Positions 18,126 to 26,770 are shown, counted from the first letter of the stretch. The stretch is DNA of 64,000 bases from Bacteroidetes bacterium UBA5697 (GCA_002420145.1 DIHL01000023.1:124001-188000); one strand, 5' to 3'. Notes: a model not told the origin generated them from the sequence alone. A program made the numbers and translations.

Positions 18126-18560
18126 ATGAAAATTAGAGTTGTAAACCAATCTAAACACGAGTTACCACAATACGCTACCGAACTTTCTGCAGGCCTTGAC
18201 TTAAGAGCTAATATCGACACACCCATTGAATTAAAACCTTTAGAAAGAATCTTAGTGCCAACTGGATTATTTATTGAATTACACAAAGGCTACGAAGCTC
18301 AAATTCGTCCGCGTAGTGGTTTAGCATTTAAAAATGGAATTACGGTTTTAAATTCTCCTGGCACTATTGATGCAGATTATAGAGGCGAAGTAAAAGTATT
18401 ATTAGTGAATTTATCCAACACGCCTTTTATCATTAATGATGGTGAGCGCGTGGCTCAAATGGTGATTGCTAAACATGAACAAATTGCTTGGGAACTAACT
18501 TCTTCGTTAGATGAAACTGAAAGAGGTGCTGGTGGCTTTGGTCATACTGGTACTAAGTAA
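18126..18560 (+). CDS. dut: dUTP diphosphatase
   Basis: Trimeric dUTPase (144 aa) that hydrolyses dUTP to dUMP, keeping uracil out of DNA and feeding dTMP synthesis. All five family motifs are visible: AGLDLRAN (1), RPRSGLAFKNG (2), GTIDADYRGEVKV (3, with the catalytic Asp), GERVAQMVI (4) and the Gly-rich C-terminal ERGAGGFGHTGTK (5). It is bracketed by dispersed hairpin repeats and is transcribed toward a convergent minus-strand gene. Confidence 0.97.
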   Translation: MKIRVVNQSKHELPQYATELSAGLDLRANIDTPIELKPLERILVPTGLFIELHKGYEAQIRPRSGLAFKNGITVLNSPGTIDADYRGEVKVLLVNLSNTPFIINDGERVAQMVIAKHEQIAWELTSSLDETERGAGGFGHTGTK

Positions 18561-18566
18561 AAGACA

Positions 18567-18680
18567 CTGTCAGTTCGAGTGATTTTCGCTGTCTCTTTTG
18601 CGAAAATAATATCGAGAACTGTTTTAATGCATCTCGATACGAAAATTTAAAGAGGCAAAATTTTCTACTCGATGTGACAG
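18567..18680. repeat. Dispersed CTGTCAGTTCGAGT hairpin element, copy 1
   Basis: About 114 bases between convergent dut and the cysteine-cluster gene. The ends CTGTCAGTTCGAGT and ACTCGATGTGACAG are near-perfect inverse complements, with internal TATCGAGAAC / TCTCGATAC pairing. A relative lies at 60823-60921, also between convergent genes. Confidence 0.7.
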
Positions 18681-18688
18681 TATAAAAA

Positions 18689-19171
18689 TTAAACTATTTT
18701 CTTCAGTCTTTCTGTAATCTCTAATACAGCTGGGCACACAATCGTATTTCTGTAAGTTAAATCTAAAATTTGTTCCATACGTTTTCTATCGGTGTGAGGA
18801 TATTCTCTACAAGCATTTGGTCTTGCTTCATAAACAGAGCAATAATTATCAGAACCTAAAAATGGACAAGGAGCTTGACGTAAAACATAATCTTTGTCTT
18901 CATCAATACGTAAATATTTATCAATGAATTCGCCTGGTTTCATTCGCATGTGTTTTGCTAAGCGTTCAATGTCTCTATTATAAAAAATGGGTGAAGTGGT
19001 TTTACAACAATTAGCACAGGCTAAGCAATCTATTTCTTCAAAAACTTCTTCGTGTAAAGTGTGAAACTGATTGTCTAAATTTTTTGGTTTGGTACGCTTG
19101 AGTTTGTCAAAAAAAATCCTGTTCTCTTTCTTAAGAGTAGAAGCTTTTTGATTATGTTTTTCAATATCCAA
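18689..19171 (-). CDS. YkgJ-family cysteine cluster protein
   Basis: 160-aa cytosolic protein of the YkgJ-type (UPF0153) cysteine cluster family. Cysteines are arranged as CLACANCCKTTSP (about 53-65), then CPFLGSDNYCSVYEARPNAC with REYPH, and a final Cys in NTIVCPAVLE. The pattern suggests binding of zinc or an iron-sulfur centre; the biochemical role of the family is not settled. It precedes nothing on its strand, and truB lies 39 bases upstream in the same direction. Confidence 0.85.
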   Translation of the reverse strand: MDIEKHNQKASTLKKENRIFFDKLKRTKPKNLDNQFHTLHEEVFEEIDCLACANCCKTTSPIFYNRDIERLAKHMRMKPGEFIDKYLRIDEDKDYVLRQAPCPFLGSDNYCSVYEARPNACREYPHTDRKRMEQILDLTYRNTIVCPAVLEITERLKKIV

Positions 19172-19210
19172 GATACAACGTGTAAATTAGAGGTAAGCGT
19201 ATGATTAGTT

Positions 19211-19921
19211 TTAGTAAGTATTTTCTTTGATAAATTCTTCAGGTGTTTTAGCATCTTCAATGCTAAAGTGCCCAATTTTAGTACGACATAAAGCATCTAA
19301 ATAAGCGCCACTATTTAAAGCTAAGCCAAAATCGCGAGCAATGCTTCTGATGTAGGTTCCTTTAGTGCAAGCAATTCTAAAATCAACCAAAGGCAATTCG
19401 CATCGTGTGATTTCAAATTCTAATATTTCAATTGGTCTAGCTTTCAATTCAATTTCTTCGCCAATGCGAGCTAATTTATATAAACGTTTTCCGTCTACTT
19501 TCACAGCACTAAACATGGGGGGCACTTGTTCTTGCTTACCAATAAAGGATTTAGCGGTTTCGTAAACCAGTTCTTTAGTAATATGTTCTATTGGAAATGT
19601 TTCATCTACTTCTTTTTCTTTATCATAGCAAGGTGTAGTGGCTCCAATAAAAAAAGTGCCTGTATATTCTTTTGGTAAATCTTGAAATGAAGAAATTTCT
19701 TTTGTTTTTTTCCCAGTGCAAATAATTAATAAACCTGTTGCTAAAGGGTCTAAAGTGCCCGCGTGCCCAATTTTTAAATGCACAAACTTATCATCTAATA
19801 ATAATGATGGATGTTTTTTTAAAGCATGTTTTAATTTATTGACAGCCTGAAACGACGACCAAGTGTATGGTTTATTAATGAGTAATAATTCGCCGCTGCG
19901 GTAATCGTGAGTCATTACCAT
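19211..19921 (-). CDS. truB: tRNA pseudouridine synthase B
   Basis: Makes pseudouridine 55 in the T-loop of tRNAs. 236 aa, close to the short form seen in Bacteroidota, without a large PUA domain. The catalytic Asp is in KIGHAGTLDPLATGLL; LLINKPYTWSSFQAVNKL opens the domain, and VPPMFSAVKVDGKRLYKLAR and CTKGTYIRSIARDFG complete the family motifs. An ATG two codons in (19915) is an equally possible start. The stop of ribBA lies 4 bases upstream, so the two are probably co-transcribed. Confidence 0.95.
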   Translation of the reverse strand: MVMTHDYRSGELLLINKPYTWSSFQAVNKLKHALKKHPSLLLDDKFVHLKIGHAGTLDPLATGLLIICTGKKTKEISSFQDLPKEYTGTFFIGATTPCYDKEKEVDETFPIEHITKELVYETAKSFIGKQEQVPPMFSAVKVDGKRLYKLARIGEEIELKARPIEILEFEITRCELPLVDFRIACTKGTYIRSIARDFGLALNSGAYLDALCRTKIGHFSIEDAKTPEEFIKENTY

Positions 19922-19925
19922 TTAA

Positions 19926-21131
19926 TTAAAAACTATGCCCCATTTTATCTTTTTTGGTTTGCATGTATTTTTCGTTGTGAGGATTGGATGGAATGACAAT
20001 AGGAACATTCTCTACAACCTCTAAACCATAACCAATTAAACCAACACGTTTCACGGGATTATTAGAAATTAATTTCATTTTGCTAATTCCTAAATCACGG
20101 ATAATTTGAGCACCAACACCATAATCACGTTCATCCATTTTAAAACCTAATTCTAAATTGGCTTCAACGGTATCACGTCCTTGCTCTTGTAATTTATAAG
20201 CTTTTAATTTATTTAATAAACCAATGCCTCTGCCTTCTTGGTTCATATACACTATGGCGCCTTTCCCTTCTTTTTCAATCAACTCCATGGCTTTGTGTAA
20301 TTGTGGCCCACAATCGCAACGACAAGAACCAAAAATATCCCCAGTAACACATGATGAGTGAACGCGAACTAACACTGGTTCGTCTTTATTCCATTCGCCT
20401 TTTACAAGTGCCATGTGCTCTTCTCCGTTTGTATCAACTTTGTAAGCAATTAATTTAAAATCTCCCCATTGTGTAGGCATTTCAACTTCCACTTGGCGAG
20501 TCACAATGCTTTCTTTACTTAAACGGTAAGAAATTAAATCTTTAATGGTGACTATTTTTAAATCATGTTTTTTAGCAATTTGAACTAAGTCTGGTAAACG
20601 AGCCATGGTTCCATCTTCATTCATAATTTCTACTAAAGCTCCACAAGGTTCAAAACCTGCTAAACGAGCAAAATCAATGGTTGCTTCTGTATGTCCAGTA
20701 CGGCGCAACACGCCACCAGTTTTGGCGATTAACGGGAAAATATGTCCTGGTCTTCCAAAATCGGATGCTTTGAAATTAGGGTCAATTAAAGCTTGTACTG
20801 TTTTTGAACGATCAGAGGCAGAAATACCAGTTGTGCATCCGTGACCTAATAAATCAATAGAAACCGTGAATGCTGTTTCATGTAAAGCTGTATTAGAAGA
20901 AACCATTAATTCAAGTTTCAAATCTTTTGCTTTTTCTTGAGTCACAGCAGCGCAAATTAAACCACGTCCGTGAGTCGCCATAAAGTTGATAATTTCAGGA
21001 GTGACGTTTTGTGCGGCCGTTAAAAAATCGCCTTCGTTTTCTCTATCTTCATCATCCACAACAATAATAACTTTCCCTGCTTTAATATCAGCAATCGCTT
21101 CTTCGATGGTATTTAATTTGAATGTTTCCAT
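19926..21131 (-). CDS. ribBA: Bifunctional DHBP synthase / GTP cyclohydrolase II
   Basis: Supplies both early riboflavin precursors. The N-terminal half (about 1-200) is 3,4-dihydroxy-2-butanone 4-phosphate synthase with VVDDEDRENEGDF and HGRGLICAA, plus RRTGHTEATIDFARLAG. The C-terminal half (about 205-401) is GTP cyclohydrolase II with zinc ligands in SSCVTGDIFGSCRCDCG and the active-site MNQEGRGIGL. Length (401 aa) is normal. No FMN riboswitch-like structure is visible upstream. It reads toward truB with a 4-base gap. Confidence 0.97.
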   Translation of the reverse strand: METFKLNTIEEAIADIKAGKVIIVVDDEDRENEGDFLTAAQNVTPEIINFMATHGRGLICAAVTQEKAKDLKLELMVSSNTALHETAFTVSIDLLGHGCTTGISASDRSKTVQALIDPNFKASDFGRPGHIFPLIAKTGGVLRRTGHTEATIDFARLAGFEPCGALVEIMNEDGTMARLPDLVQIAKKHDLKIVTIKDLISYRLSKESIVTRQVEVEMPTQWGDFKLIAYKVDTNGEEHMALVKGEWNKDEPVLVRVHSSCVTGDIFGSCRCDCGPQLHKAMELIEKEGKGAIVYMNQEGRGIGLLNKLKAYKLQEQGRDTVEANLELGFKMDERDYGVGAQIIRDLGISKMKLISNNPVKRVGLIGYGLEVVENVPIVIPSNPHNEKYMQTKKDKMGHSF

Positions 21132-21157
21132 GGGACGTAAATTTACGGATTTAATGG

Positions 21158-21622
21158 CTATTTTTTGAAAAAGTCATCTAAAACCTTCGTTCTATGCTCA
21201 AAAATGTACTCAATACGTTTTCTAACAAATAATTTGTGAGCAATTGCGCCTAAAAACCCCATTGGTAGCACATAATTCACTTCGTCATGCATCTCAACAC
21301 CAGTGGCTGTTTTTTTAAATGAGTGCTTGTGATGCCATAATTTATATGGACCAAAACGTTGTTCATCAATAAAATAGTCGCCTTCTTTTACATGTGTAAT
21401 TTCCGTCATCCATTTTACAGGAATGCCTAACATGGGTTTTATAATGTAAGTAATGATTTGTCCGGCATACATTTTTTCGCCATCTTTTTTATCGGAAGTA
21501 ATAATAAAACCCATATCGGGAGGAGTTATTTTAGCCAAGTTATTAGGCGATGAAAAAAAGTCCCATGCTTCTTCTAACGAAATGGGTAAATGTTGTGTGC
21601 TCTTGATGCTATAGAAGTTCAT
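21158..21622 (-). CDS. SRPBCC (START-like) family protein
   Basis: About 154 residues of the SRPBCC/START ligand-binding fold, similar to proteins annotated as cell-division-inhibitor-like. The N-terminal LPISLEEAWDFFSSPNNLAKITPPDMGF is the characteristic opening; WMTEITHVKEGDYFIDEQRFGPYKLWHHKHSF and MHDEVNYVLPMGFLG follow. A hydrophobic pocket is implied, but the ligand is unknown. The frame extends upstream to 21658, but MNFYSIKSTQ at 21622 looks like the real start. It lies 26 bases upstream of ribBA on the same strand. Confidence 0.85.
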   Translation of the reverse strand: MNFYSIKSTQHLPISLEEAWDFFSSPNNLAKITPPDMGFIITSDKKDGEKMYAGQIITYIIKPMLGIPVKWMTEITHVKEGDYFIDEQRFGPYKLWHHKHSFKKTATGVEMHDEVNYVLPMGFLGAIAHKLFVRKRIEYIFEHRTKVLDDFFKK

Positions 21623-21823
21623 AATGTTATATCTTTGCTTAATACTCAGTATAATCATAATTTAGTCCAAAATACTCGTCCTTTTTCATCAATATTTCTT
21701 CAAAAAACCTTTCCGTAGGCATTGCTACGTAAAGATTTTTATTCATCATCTTGATAAAAAATTACTTCGTATTTTTGACCTAAATCATAATCACACTAAG
21801 TATAAGACAATTAAAACTGCGCA

Positions 21824-22450
21824 ATGTTTCAATTATTCATTGATAATTTAAAAACTAATTTACAAAAGCCATTACCTGGTGTGGAAGCTCAGTTTGAAAT
21901 GGCCCATGTAAAGCGTGAAAAAGTTTTGACTAATTCTTACGAATCACAAAATTACCGACCAAGTGCGGTCTTGATTTTATTGTTTCCAAACGAGCAAAAA
22001 CAAACCTCTGTTTTATTAATTGAACGCATGACTTATAATGGACATCATAGCGGACAAATAGCATTTCCTGGTGGCAAAGTTGAACCAAACGATATTGATT
22101 TACAGGCAACTGCTTTGCGCGAATTTTTTGAAGAAACAGGTTCTGATGCAACACCTACTGTTATTGGAAAATTAACACCAGTGTATATTCCCGTTAGTAA
22201 ATTTATGGTGCAACCTTTTGTTTCGTATGTTGAGCAAAAACCAAATTTTTCGGCAAGTGCTTATGAAGTTAACGAATTAATTGAATGGGAAATCAATCAT
22301 TTACTAAATCCAGATATCGTAAAAGAAACAACCATAGAACCAACCCCAGGCTATAAACTAAAAACACCTTACTTTGATGTACAAGGCAAGGTGCTTTGGG
22401 GAGCAACAGCAATGATGCTGAATGAGTTAAAGTGGGTTTTGAAAGGGTAA
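21824..22450 (+). CDS. NUDIX hydrolase, CoA pyrophosphatase-like
   Basis: 208-aa Nudix enzyme resembling NudL/CoAse, which cleaves CoA and derivatives. The Nudix box is intact: GGKVEPNDIDLQATALREFFEETGSD region gives G-x5-E-x7-REUxEExGU, preceded by HSGQIAFPGG, the motif (GQxAFPGG) of the CoA-hydrolysing subgroup. The final 31 codons before the end exist a second time at 23236-23348, beyond the ORF6N gene, with mostly synonymous differences; this gene is the complete copy. It converges on asnS across the insertion. Confidence 0.92.
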   Translation: MFQLFIDNLKTNLQKPLPGVEAQFEMAHVKREKVLTNSYESQNYRPSAVLILLFPNEQKQTSVLLIERMTYNGHHSGQIAFPGGKVEPNDIDLQATALREFFEETGSDATPTVIGKLTPVYIPVSKFMVQPFVSYVEQKPNFSASAYEVNELIEWEINHLLNPDIVKETTIEPTPGYKLKTPYFDVQGKVLWGATAMMLNELKWVLKG

Positions 22451-22451
22451 T

Positions 22452-22524
22452 CGTCATTGCGAGCGAAGCGCGGCTATCTAAAACTTAGTATGAGATTGCT
22501 TCGTCGTACTTCCTCGCAATGACG
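22452..22524. repeat. Dispersed CGTCATTGCGAG hairpin repeat
   Basis: Perfect 12-bp inverted ends CGTCATTGCGAG / CTCGCAATGACG around a 49-base centre containing GAGATTGCTTCGTCGTACTT. It begins one base after the Nudix stop codon. This repeat type is known to be widespread in bacterial genomes of this phylum. It is absent from the second copy of the duplicated flank. Confidence 0.8.
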
Positions 22525-22529
22525 CAAGA

Positions 22530-22575
22530 TTAAAACTCACAATTATTCGGTGTTCTTGGAAAAGCAATCACATCA
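22530..22575 (-). pseudogene. Fragment of asnS 3' end (duplicated)
   Basis: On the minus strand these bases read DVIAFPRTPNNCEF and a stop, identical in protein to the end of intact asnS at 23345. Six of the codons differ only at the third base. The fragment has no upstream coding part and marks the left flank of the ORF6N insertion. Confidence 0.85.
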
Positions 22576-22678
22576 CACTTATGCATCCTTGAGTTACACT
22601 CTAATAAAATGCTATATTTTGTAGCAATTACCTGCTATTAAAATAATTTACATTTGTTTTTTATTAAGAGAGCTAAAT

Positions 22679-23221
22679 ATGACCAATGTAGAGAATTCGA
22701 TTATTATTGTTGATGAAGTAGTGATGAACAAAATTTATATTGTTCGTGGACAAAAAGTAATGTTAGATAGGGATTTAGCGGAATTGTATCAAATTGAAAC
22801 TAAATACTTAAAAAGACAGGTTAAAAGAAACATTGAACGTTTTCCTGATGATTTTATGATAGAATTAACAAAAGAAGAAGGAGATTCTTTAAGGTGCCAA
22901 TTTGGCACCTTAAAGAGAGGAGAACACATAAAATACTTGCCTTACGCTTTTACAGAACAAGGAGTAGCAATGCTTTCCAGTGTTTTAAGTAGCTCTAAAG
23001 CAATTCAAGTTAATATACAAATTATTCGAATTTTTACGCGAATAAGGCAAATGCTAATGGATAATACAGAAATACGTTTAGCTATTGAAAAACTAGAAAA
23101 GAAGACAGATAATAATACAAAAAACATTGAAGTCGTTTTTCAATATATGGACGAGCTCACTGATAAAAAAGAAATCAGTAAGCCCCGCAAAAAAATTGGC
23201 TATAAATTGCCTAAAAAATAA
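22679..23221 (+). CDS. ORF6N domain protein (phage-antirepressor-related)
   Basis: 180-aa protein with an N-terminal ORF6N domain (about 10-105): IYIVRGQKVMLDRDLAELYQ, VKRNIERFPDDFMIEL, LPYAFTEQGVAMLSSVL. ORF6N/KilA-N domains occur in phage antirepressors and bind DNA. The C-terminal part (about 120-180) is helical and ends in a very basic tail (KKEISKPRKKIGYKLPKK). It stands alone between duplicated chromosomal flanks, so it looks horizontally acquired. A perfect 14-bp palindrome lies inside the coding sequence at 22887-22915. What it regulates is unknown. Confidence 0.9.
   Translation: MTNVENSIIIVDEVVMNKIYIVRGQKVMLDRDLAELYQIETKYLKRQVKRNIERFPDDFMIELTKEEGDSLRCQFGTLKRGEHIKYLPYAFTEQGVAMLSSVLSSSKAIQVNIQIIRIFTRIRQMLMDNTEIRLAIEKLEKKTDNNTKNIEVVFQYMDELTDKKEISKPRKKIGYKLPKK
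22887..22915. repeat. Perfect palindrome inside ORF6N coding sequence
   Basis: Arms CTTTAAGGTGCCAA and TTGGCACCTTAAAG of 14 bases each with a single central T. It codes for SLRCQFGTLK within the ORF6N protein. Confidence 0.85.
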
Positions 23222-23235
23222 AGATTACTTATTGT

Positions 23236-23348
23236 AACCAACACCTGGACTTAAATTAAAAACACCTTACTTTGATGTACAAGGTAAGGTGCTTTGGGGA
23301 GCAACAGCAATGATGCTGAATGAATTGAAAAAAATAATTAGTTCTTAG
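23236..23348 (+). pseudogene. Fragment of Nudix gene 3' end (duplicated)
   Basis: Open frame reading PTPGLKLKTPYFDVQGKV... to ...MMLNELKKIISS and a TAG that overlaps the asnS stop codon. Over 31 aligned codons it differs from the intact Nudix gene by eight synonymous changes and one replacement (Tyr to Leu), then the ends diverge. It lacks the rest of the gene. It is the right flank of the ORF6N insertion and may be the original end of the resident Nudix gene. Confidence 0.85.
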
Positions 23349-24793
23349 AACTCACAATTATTTGGTGTTCTAGGGAAAGCAATTACGTCGCGGATATTTG
23401 TCATACCAGTTACAAATAACACTAAACGTTCAAAACCTAATCCAAATCCAGCATGTGGACAAGAACCAAAACGACGTGTATCTAAATACCAACTCATTTC
23501 TTCGGCTGGTATGTGCATGTCTTTCATACGAGTTTCTAATTTCTCTAAACGCTCTTCACGTTGAGAGCCACCAATAATTTCGCCAATACCTGGGAATAAA
23601 ATATCCATAGCCGCTACCGTTTTACCATCATCATTCATGCGCATGTAAAACGATTTGATGTCTTTTGGATAGTCTGTTAAAATAACTGGTTTTTTGAAAT
23701 GCTTTTCTACTAAGTAACGTTCGTGTTCGCTTTGTAAATCAGCTCCCCAGCCTTCAATAATATATTGGAATTTCTTTTTCTTGTTATGATTTGATTCACG
23801 TAAAATATCAATCGCTTCGGTATAAGTAATTTTTGCAAAATCATTTCCTAAACAGAAATTTAATTTTTCTAATAAATTTAATTCGCTGCGTTCTGTTTGA
23901 GGTTTATTTTTTTCTTCGTCTAACAAACGTTGAGATAAAAATTCGATATCTTCTTTATTATGCTCTAAAGCATAAGTAATCACATACTTCAACATTTCTT
24001 CTGCCAAAGCCATATTATCTTTTAAATCATAAAAAGCCATTTCTGGTTCTATCATCCAAAACTCAGCTAAGTGACGAGTGGTGTTTGAATTTTCAGCACG
24101 AAATGTTGGTCCGAATGTATATACATCACTAAAAGCCATCGCTGCTAATTCGCCTTCTAATTGACCTGAAACAGTAAGGTTTGTTGATTTTCCAAAGAAA
24201 TCTTGTTTATAATCAATCTCACCAGTTTCCGTTAATGGTGGACTTTTTGGATCTAAAGTGGATACACGAAACATTTCTCCAGCACCTTCTGCATCGCTGC
24301 TGGTGATGATTGGCGTGTGCATGTAAACAAATCCTTTATCATTAAAAAATTTATGAATAGCATATGCCAAAGTATGACGCACTCTGAAAATAGCACCAAA
24401 TGTATTGGTACGGAAACGTAAGTGAGCAATCTCTCTTAAAAACTCTAAGCTGTGTGCTTTAGGTTGTAAAGGGTAAGCGTTTGGTTTGGCAATATCCGAT
24501 TCAGCATCTCCATAAATTTCAATCTCAGAAACAATAATTTCAACTGATTGACCTTTACCTTGCGAAGCCACTAATTTGCCAGTTACACCAACGCATGCAC
24601 CTGGTGTGATGCGTTTTAAAATTTCAGGATTAGTTGTTTCGAAATTAACGACCGCTTGTAAATTATTTATGCTAGAGCCATCGTTGATAGCAATAAACGA
24701 ATTGTTACGAAATGTACGAACCCAACCTTTTACATTAACCGTTTGGTCAATTAAGTTTCCTTTTAATACTTCTTTAATTTTTGTACGTGTCAT
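23345..24793 (-). CDS. asnS: Asparagine--tRNA ligase
   Basis: Class IIb aminoacyl-tRNA synthetase that charges tRNA-Asn, 482 aa. The N-terminal OB-fold anticodon-binding domain (KGWVRTFRNNSFIAINDGS, about 20-115) is followed by the catalytic core with motif 2 around PTFRAENSNTTRHLAEFWMIEPEMAF and motif 3 GFGLGFERLVLFVTG near the C-terminus. Presence of a dedicated AsnRS implies direct charging rather than transamidation. The last 15 codons exist again at 22530-22575. Start ATG 24793. Confidence 0.97.
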   Translation of the reverse strand: MTRTKIKEVLKGNLIDQTVNVKGWVRTFRNNSFIAINDGSSINNLQAVVNFETTNPEILKRITPGACVGVTGKLVASQGKGQSVEIIVSEIEIYGDAESDIAKPNAYPLQPKAHSLEFLREIAHLRFRTNTFGAIFRVRHTLAYAIHKFFNDKGFVYMHTPIITSSDAEGAGEMFRVSTLDPKSPPLTETGEIDYKQDFFGKSTNLTVSGQLEGELAAMAFSDVYTFGPTFRAENSNTTRHLAEFWMIEPEMAFYDLKDNMALAEEMLKYVITYALEHNKEDIEFLSQRLLDEEKNKPQTERSELNLLEKLNFCLGNDFAKITYTEAIDILRESNHNKKKKFQYIIEGWGADLQSEHERYLVEKHFKKPVILTDYPKDIKSFYMRMNDDGKTVAAMDILFPGIGEIIGGSQREERLEKLETRMKDMHIPAEEMSWYLDTRRFGSCPHAGFGLGFERLVLFVTGMTNIRDVIAFPRTPNNCEF

Positions 24794-24843
24794 ACCTATA
24801 AATTTGAAGGCATGAAGATAAAAAAAATTGAGAGATTAAAAGA

Positions 24844-25314
24844 TTATTTCTTTTTTCCCTTCGGTTTTTCTGTTTTTCCTTTTCCCTCAGGCTTCCCTTT
24901 GTCTTTTGATTTGCCTTTGTGTTCTTTGGTTTTATTTTTTAATTCATGAAACTCTTTAGAGCCTGGTTTAATTCCTAATTCTTTAGCAATCGCTCCCCAA
25001 CCTTTATCTTTATTTTTTTTGTAAGTATTAGCAACTGCCTCAACAGGTTTATGAGTGATTTCAGCAGTTTGAGCAACCATAAACACATCGCCAGGAGCCA
25101 TCACGTTTAATAAACCTTCTATTTTATCTTTTGCTAGGTTAAATTTAGTTGACACTTGATCTTTAAAGGCTTTAATATCAGTTTGAGCTTTGGTGTTAAT
25201 GTCCTTTAAAACATTATCCATGTCAAGATCCCCAGTTCTTGGGTTAAACGAAACGATTTGCGCATTTACTAATACTGTAAAACAAACAGCGATAAGAGTG
25301 TATAGTTTTTTCAT
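24844..25314 (-). CDS. Exported small protein with Lys/Gly-rich tail, unknown function
   Basis: I do not recognise a family. The 156-aa product has a signal peptide (KKLYTLIAVCFTVLVNAQ) and a helical middle. From about residue 128 it becomes an extremely basic, low-complexity tail of K, G, E and P (KGKSKDKGKPEGKGKTEK). The middle segment (KPVEAVANTYKKNKDKGWGAIAKELGIKPGSKEF) resembles short helical repeats in exported proteins of other bacteria. The tail could bind an acidic polymer or nucleic acid; that is inference. It stands alone, 50 bases upstream of asnS in the same direction. Confidence 0.7.
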   Translation of the reverse strand: MKKLYTLIAVCFTVLVNAQIVSFNPRTGDLDMDNVLKDINTKAQTDIKAFKDQVSTKFNLAKDKIEGLLNVMAPGDVFMVAQTAEITHKPVEAVANTYKKNKDKGWGAIAKELGIKPGSKEFHELKNKTKEHKGKSKDKGKPEGKGKTEKPKGKKK

Positions 25315-25439
25315 AATCTAAGGTTTTTAGTAAAGTTAAATTTTTTCTTAATACTAAACTAGAGATTAATCTTTAAAAAATCACTATTCAACGACATTCT
25401 TTAAATTTTTTTAATAGAGTAATTATTGTAAAACCTTCC

Positions 25440-25447
25440 TATCTTTG
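25440..25447 (+). promoter_or_regulatory. Bacteroidota -7 box before nfu
   Basis: TATCTTTG fits TAnnTTTG and lies 15 bases before the ATG at 25463. It overlaps the alternative TTG start at 25445, which therefore cannot be the start codon if this promoter is used. Confidence 0.6.
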
Positions 25448-25462
25448 TCAAAAATTAAATTC

Positions 25463-26086
25463 ATGGAAACTACTATTCCTTACATTATATATATTGAAGG
25501 CACTCCAAATCCGTCTTCAATGAAATTTGTTGCTAATAAAGTGTTGATTAACGAAAAAGGAGCAAGTGCTGAGTATAAAAACATCAGTGAAACTTTAACA
25601 GCCCCGATTGCCAAACAATTATTTCAATTCCCTTTTGTAAAAACCATTTTTATATCGGCTAATTTTATTACTATCACAAAAACGGATGCTGTAGAGTGGG
25701 ATGATATTACCATTGAACTTCGCACATTTTTAACCGAATATTTAAATGCAGGTAAACTAATTGTAACTGCTTTGCCAAAACAAGAAGTAGCCGTTGATAA
25801 TACTTTTACCGAAAAAACAACCATTAGCACTCAGCATGTGGCTGCTAAAGATGAAGTGGAAGCTAAAATTATTGAAGTGTTAGATCAATATATCCGTCCC
25901 GCTGTAGAGTCGGATGGAGGCTTAATTACATTTAAAGAATTAAAAGACGGCGTGGTTACTGTGCAAATGCGTGGTGCTTGTAGCGGTTGCCCAAGTAGTA
26001 CACTGACTTTAAAAGCTGGCATTGAAGCCTTATTAAAACGTTTATTGCCTGATGCTGTGAAAGAGGTAGTGAGCGAAGCGATGTAA
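25463..26086 (+). CDS. NifU family iron-sulfur scaffold/carrier protein
   Basis: Nfu-type protein (207 aa) that carries iron-sulfur clusters to target enzymes. An Nfu N-terminal domain (about 8-95: IEGTPNPSSMKFVANKVL is its signature) is joined to a NifU C-terminal domain (about 130-205: VESDGGLITFKEL, then RGACSGCPSSTLTLKAGIE). The CSGC motif supplies the two cluster-ligating cysteines. The stop codon directly abuts the stop codon of the convergent comF gene, with no bases between them. Confidence 0.93.
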   Translation: METTIPYIIYIEGTPNPSSMKFVANKVLINEKGASAEYKNISETLTAPIAKQLFQFPFVKTIFISANFITITKTDAVEWDDITIELRTFLTEYLNAGKLIVTALPKQEVAVDNTFTEKTTISTQHVAAKDEVEAKIIEVLDQYIRPAVESDGGLITFKELKDGVVTVQMRGACSGCPSSTLTLKAGIEALLKRLLPDAVKEVVSEAM

Positions 26087-26770
26087 TTACTTATCAGCGT
26101 AAGCAATACTTAACACACTAATTTTTATCCCTTCTATTTGTTGTAATAATTGGCAGCAGGCTTCAATGGTAGCACCTGTAGTAATCACATCATCTACTAA
26201 AACAACATGTTTGTTTTTAAAGGTTTCGGGCACAATTAATTCAAAGACATTTTCCACATTTTCCCAACGTTCATATTTACTTTTTTTAGTTTGTGTTTCT
26301 GTAAATTCTTTTCGTTTTAAAACACTAGTGCTTAATGGTATTTTCAACCCTTCTGATAAACCTCTGGCAAACTCCTCACTTTGGTTATAGCCTCTGATTT
26401 TAAATTTTTTACTGTGTAAAGGAACAGGAATAATAAAATCAGCTTTGCTAATGATATCATTTGTTTTTAAATCTTCGGCATACCATTTCCCAACTAATAT
26501 TGCTAAATCCTTATTATGCTTGTATTTGATGGCATGTAATACTTTTTGTATACCTCCCTTTTTTTGAAACAGATAAAAACTACTCGCTAAGAGTAACGGT
26601 GTTCTTCCATAAAATAAAGCGTCTACAGGATTTCTTTGTTGTTTATGAAAATTACTTTTGGGTAAATGAGTGTAACAATAATTACATACTTGTTCTTCGT
26701 GCTTGAATAATGAATTACCGCAAGCTACACAGTTACGAGGGTAGATGAGCGCTAAAAAATCTTGTAGCAT
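26087..26770 (-). CDS. ComF family phosphoribosyltransferase-like protein
   Basis: 227-aa protein with an N-terminal four-cysteine zinc ribbon (CVACGNSLF...CNYC, about 14-33) and a type I phosphoribosyltransferase domain carrying the PRPP loop VVLVDDVITTGATIEAC. Proteins of this family (ComFC) are needed for transforming-DNA processing during natural competence; here that role is by homology only. It directly follows the large lamin-tail gene on the minus strand (stop at 26771, start at 26770). Confidence 0.92.
   Translation of the reverse strand: MLQDFLALIYPRNCVACGNSLFKHEEQVCNYCYTHLPKSNFHKQQRNPVDALFYGRTPLLLASSFYLFQKKGGIQKVLHAIKYKHNKDLAILVGKWYAEDLKTNDIISKADFIIPVPLHSKKFKIRGYNQSEEFARGLSEGLKIPLSTSVLKRKEFTETQTKKSKYERWENVENVFELIVPETFKNKHVVLVDDVITTGATIEACCQLLQQIEGIKISVLSIAYADK

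Noticed and set aside
21132..21157. Possible FMN riboswitch before ribBA
   Set aside because: The gap to the upstream gene is only 26 bases, far too short for the RFN structure, and no RFN motifs are seen.
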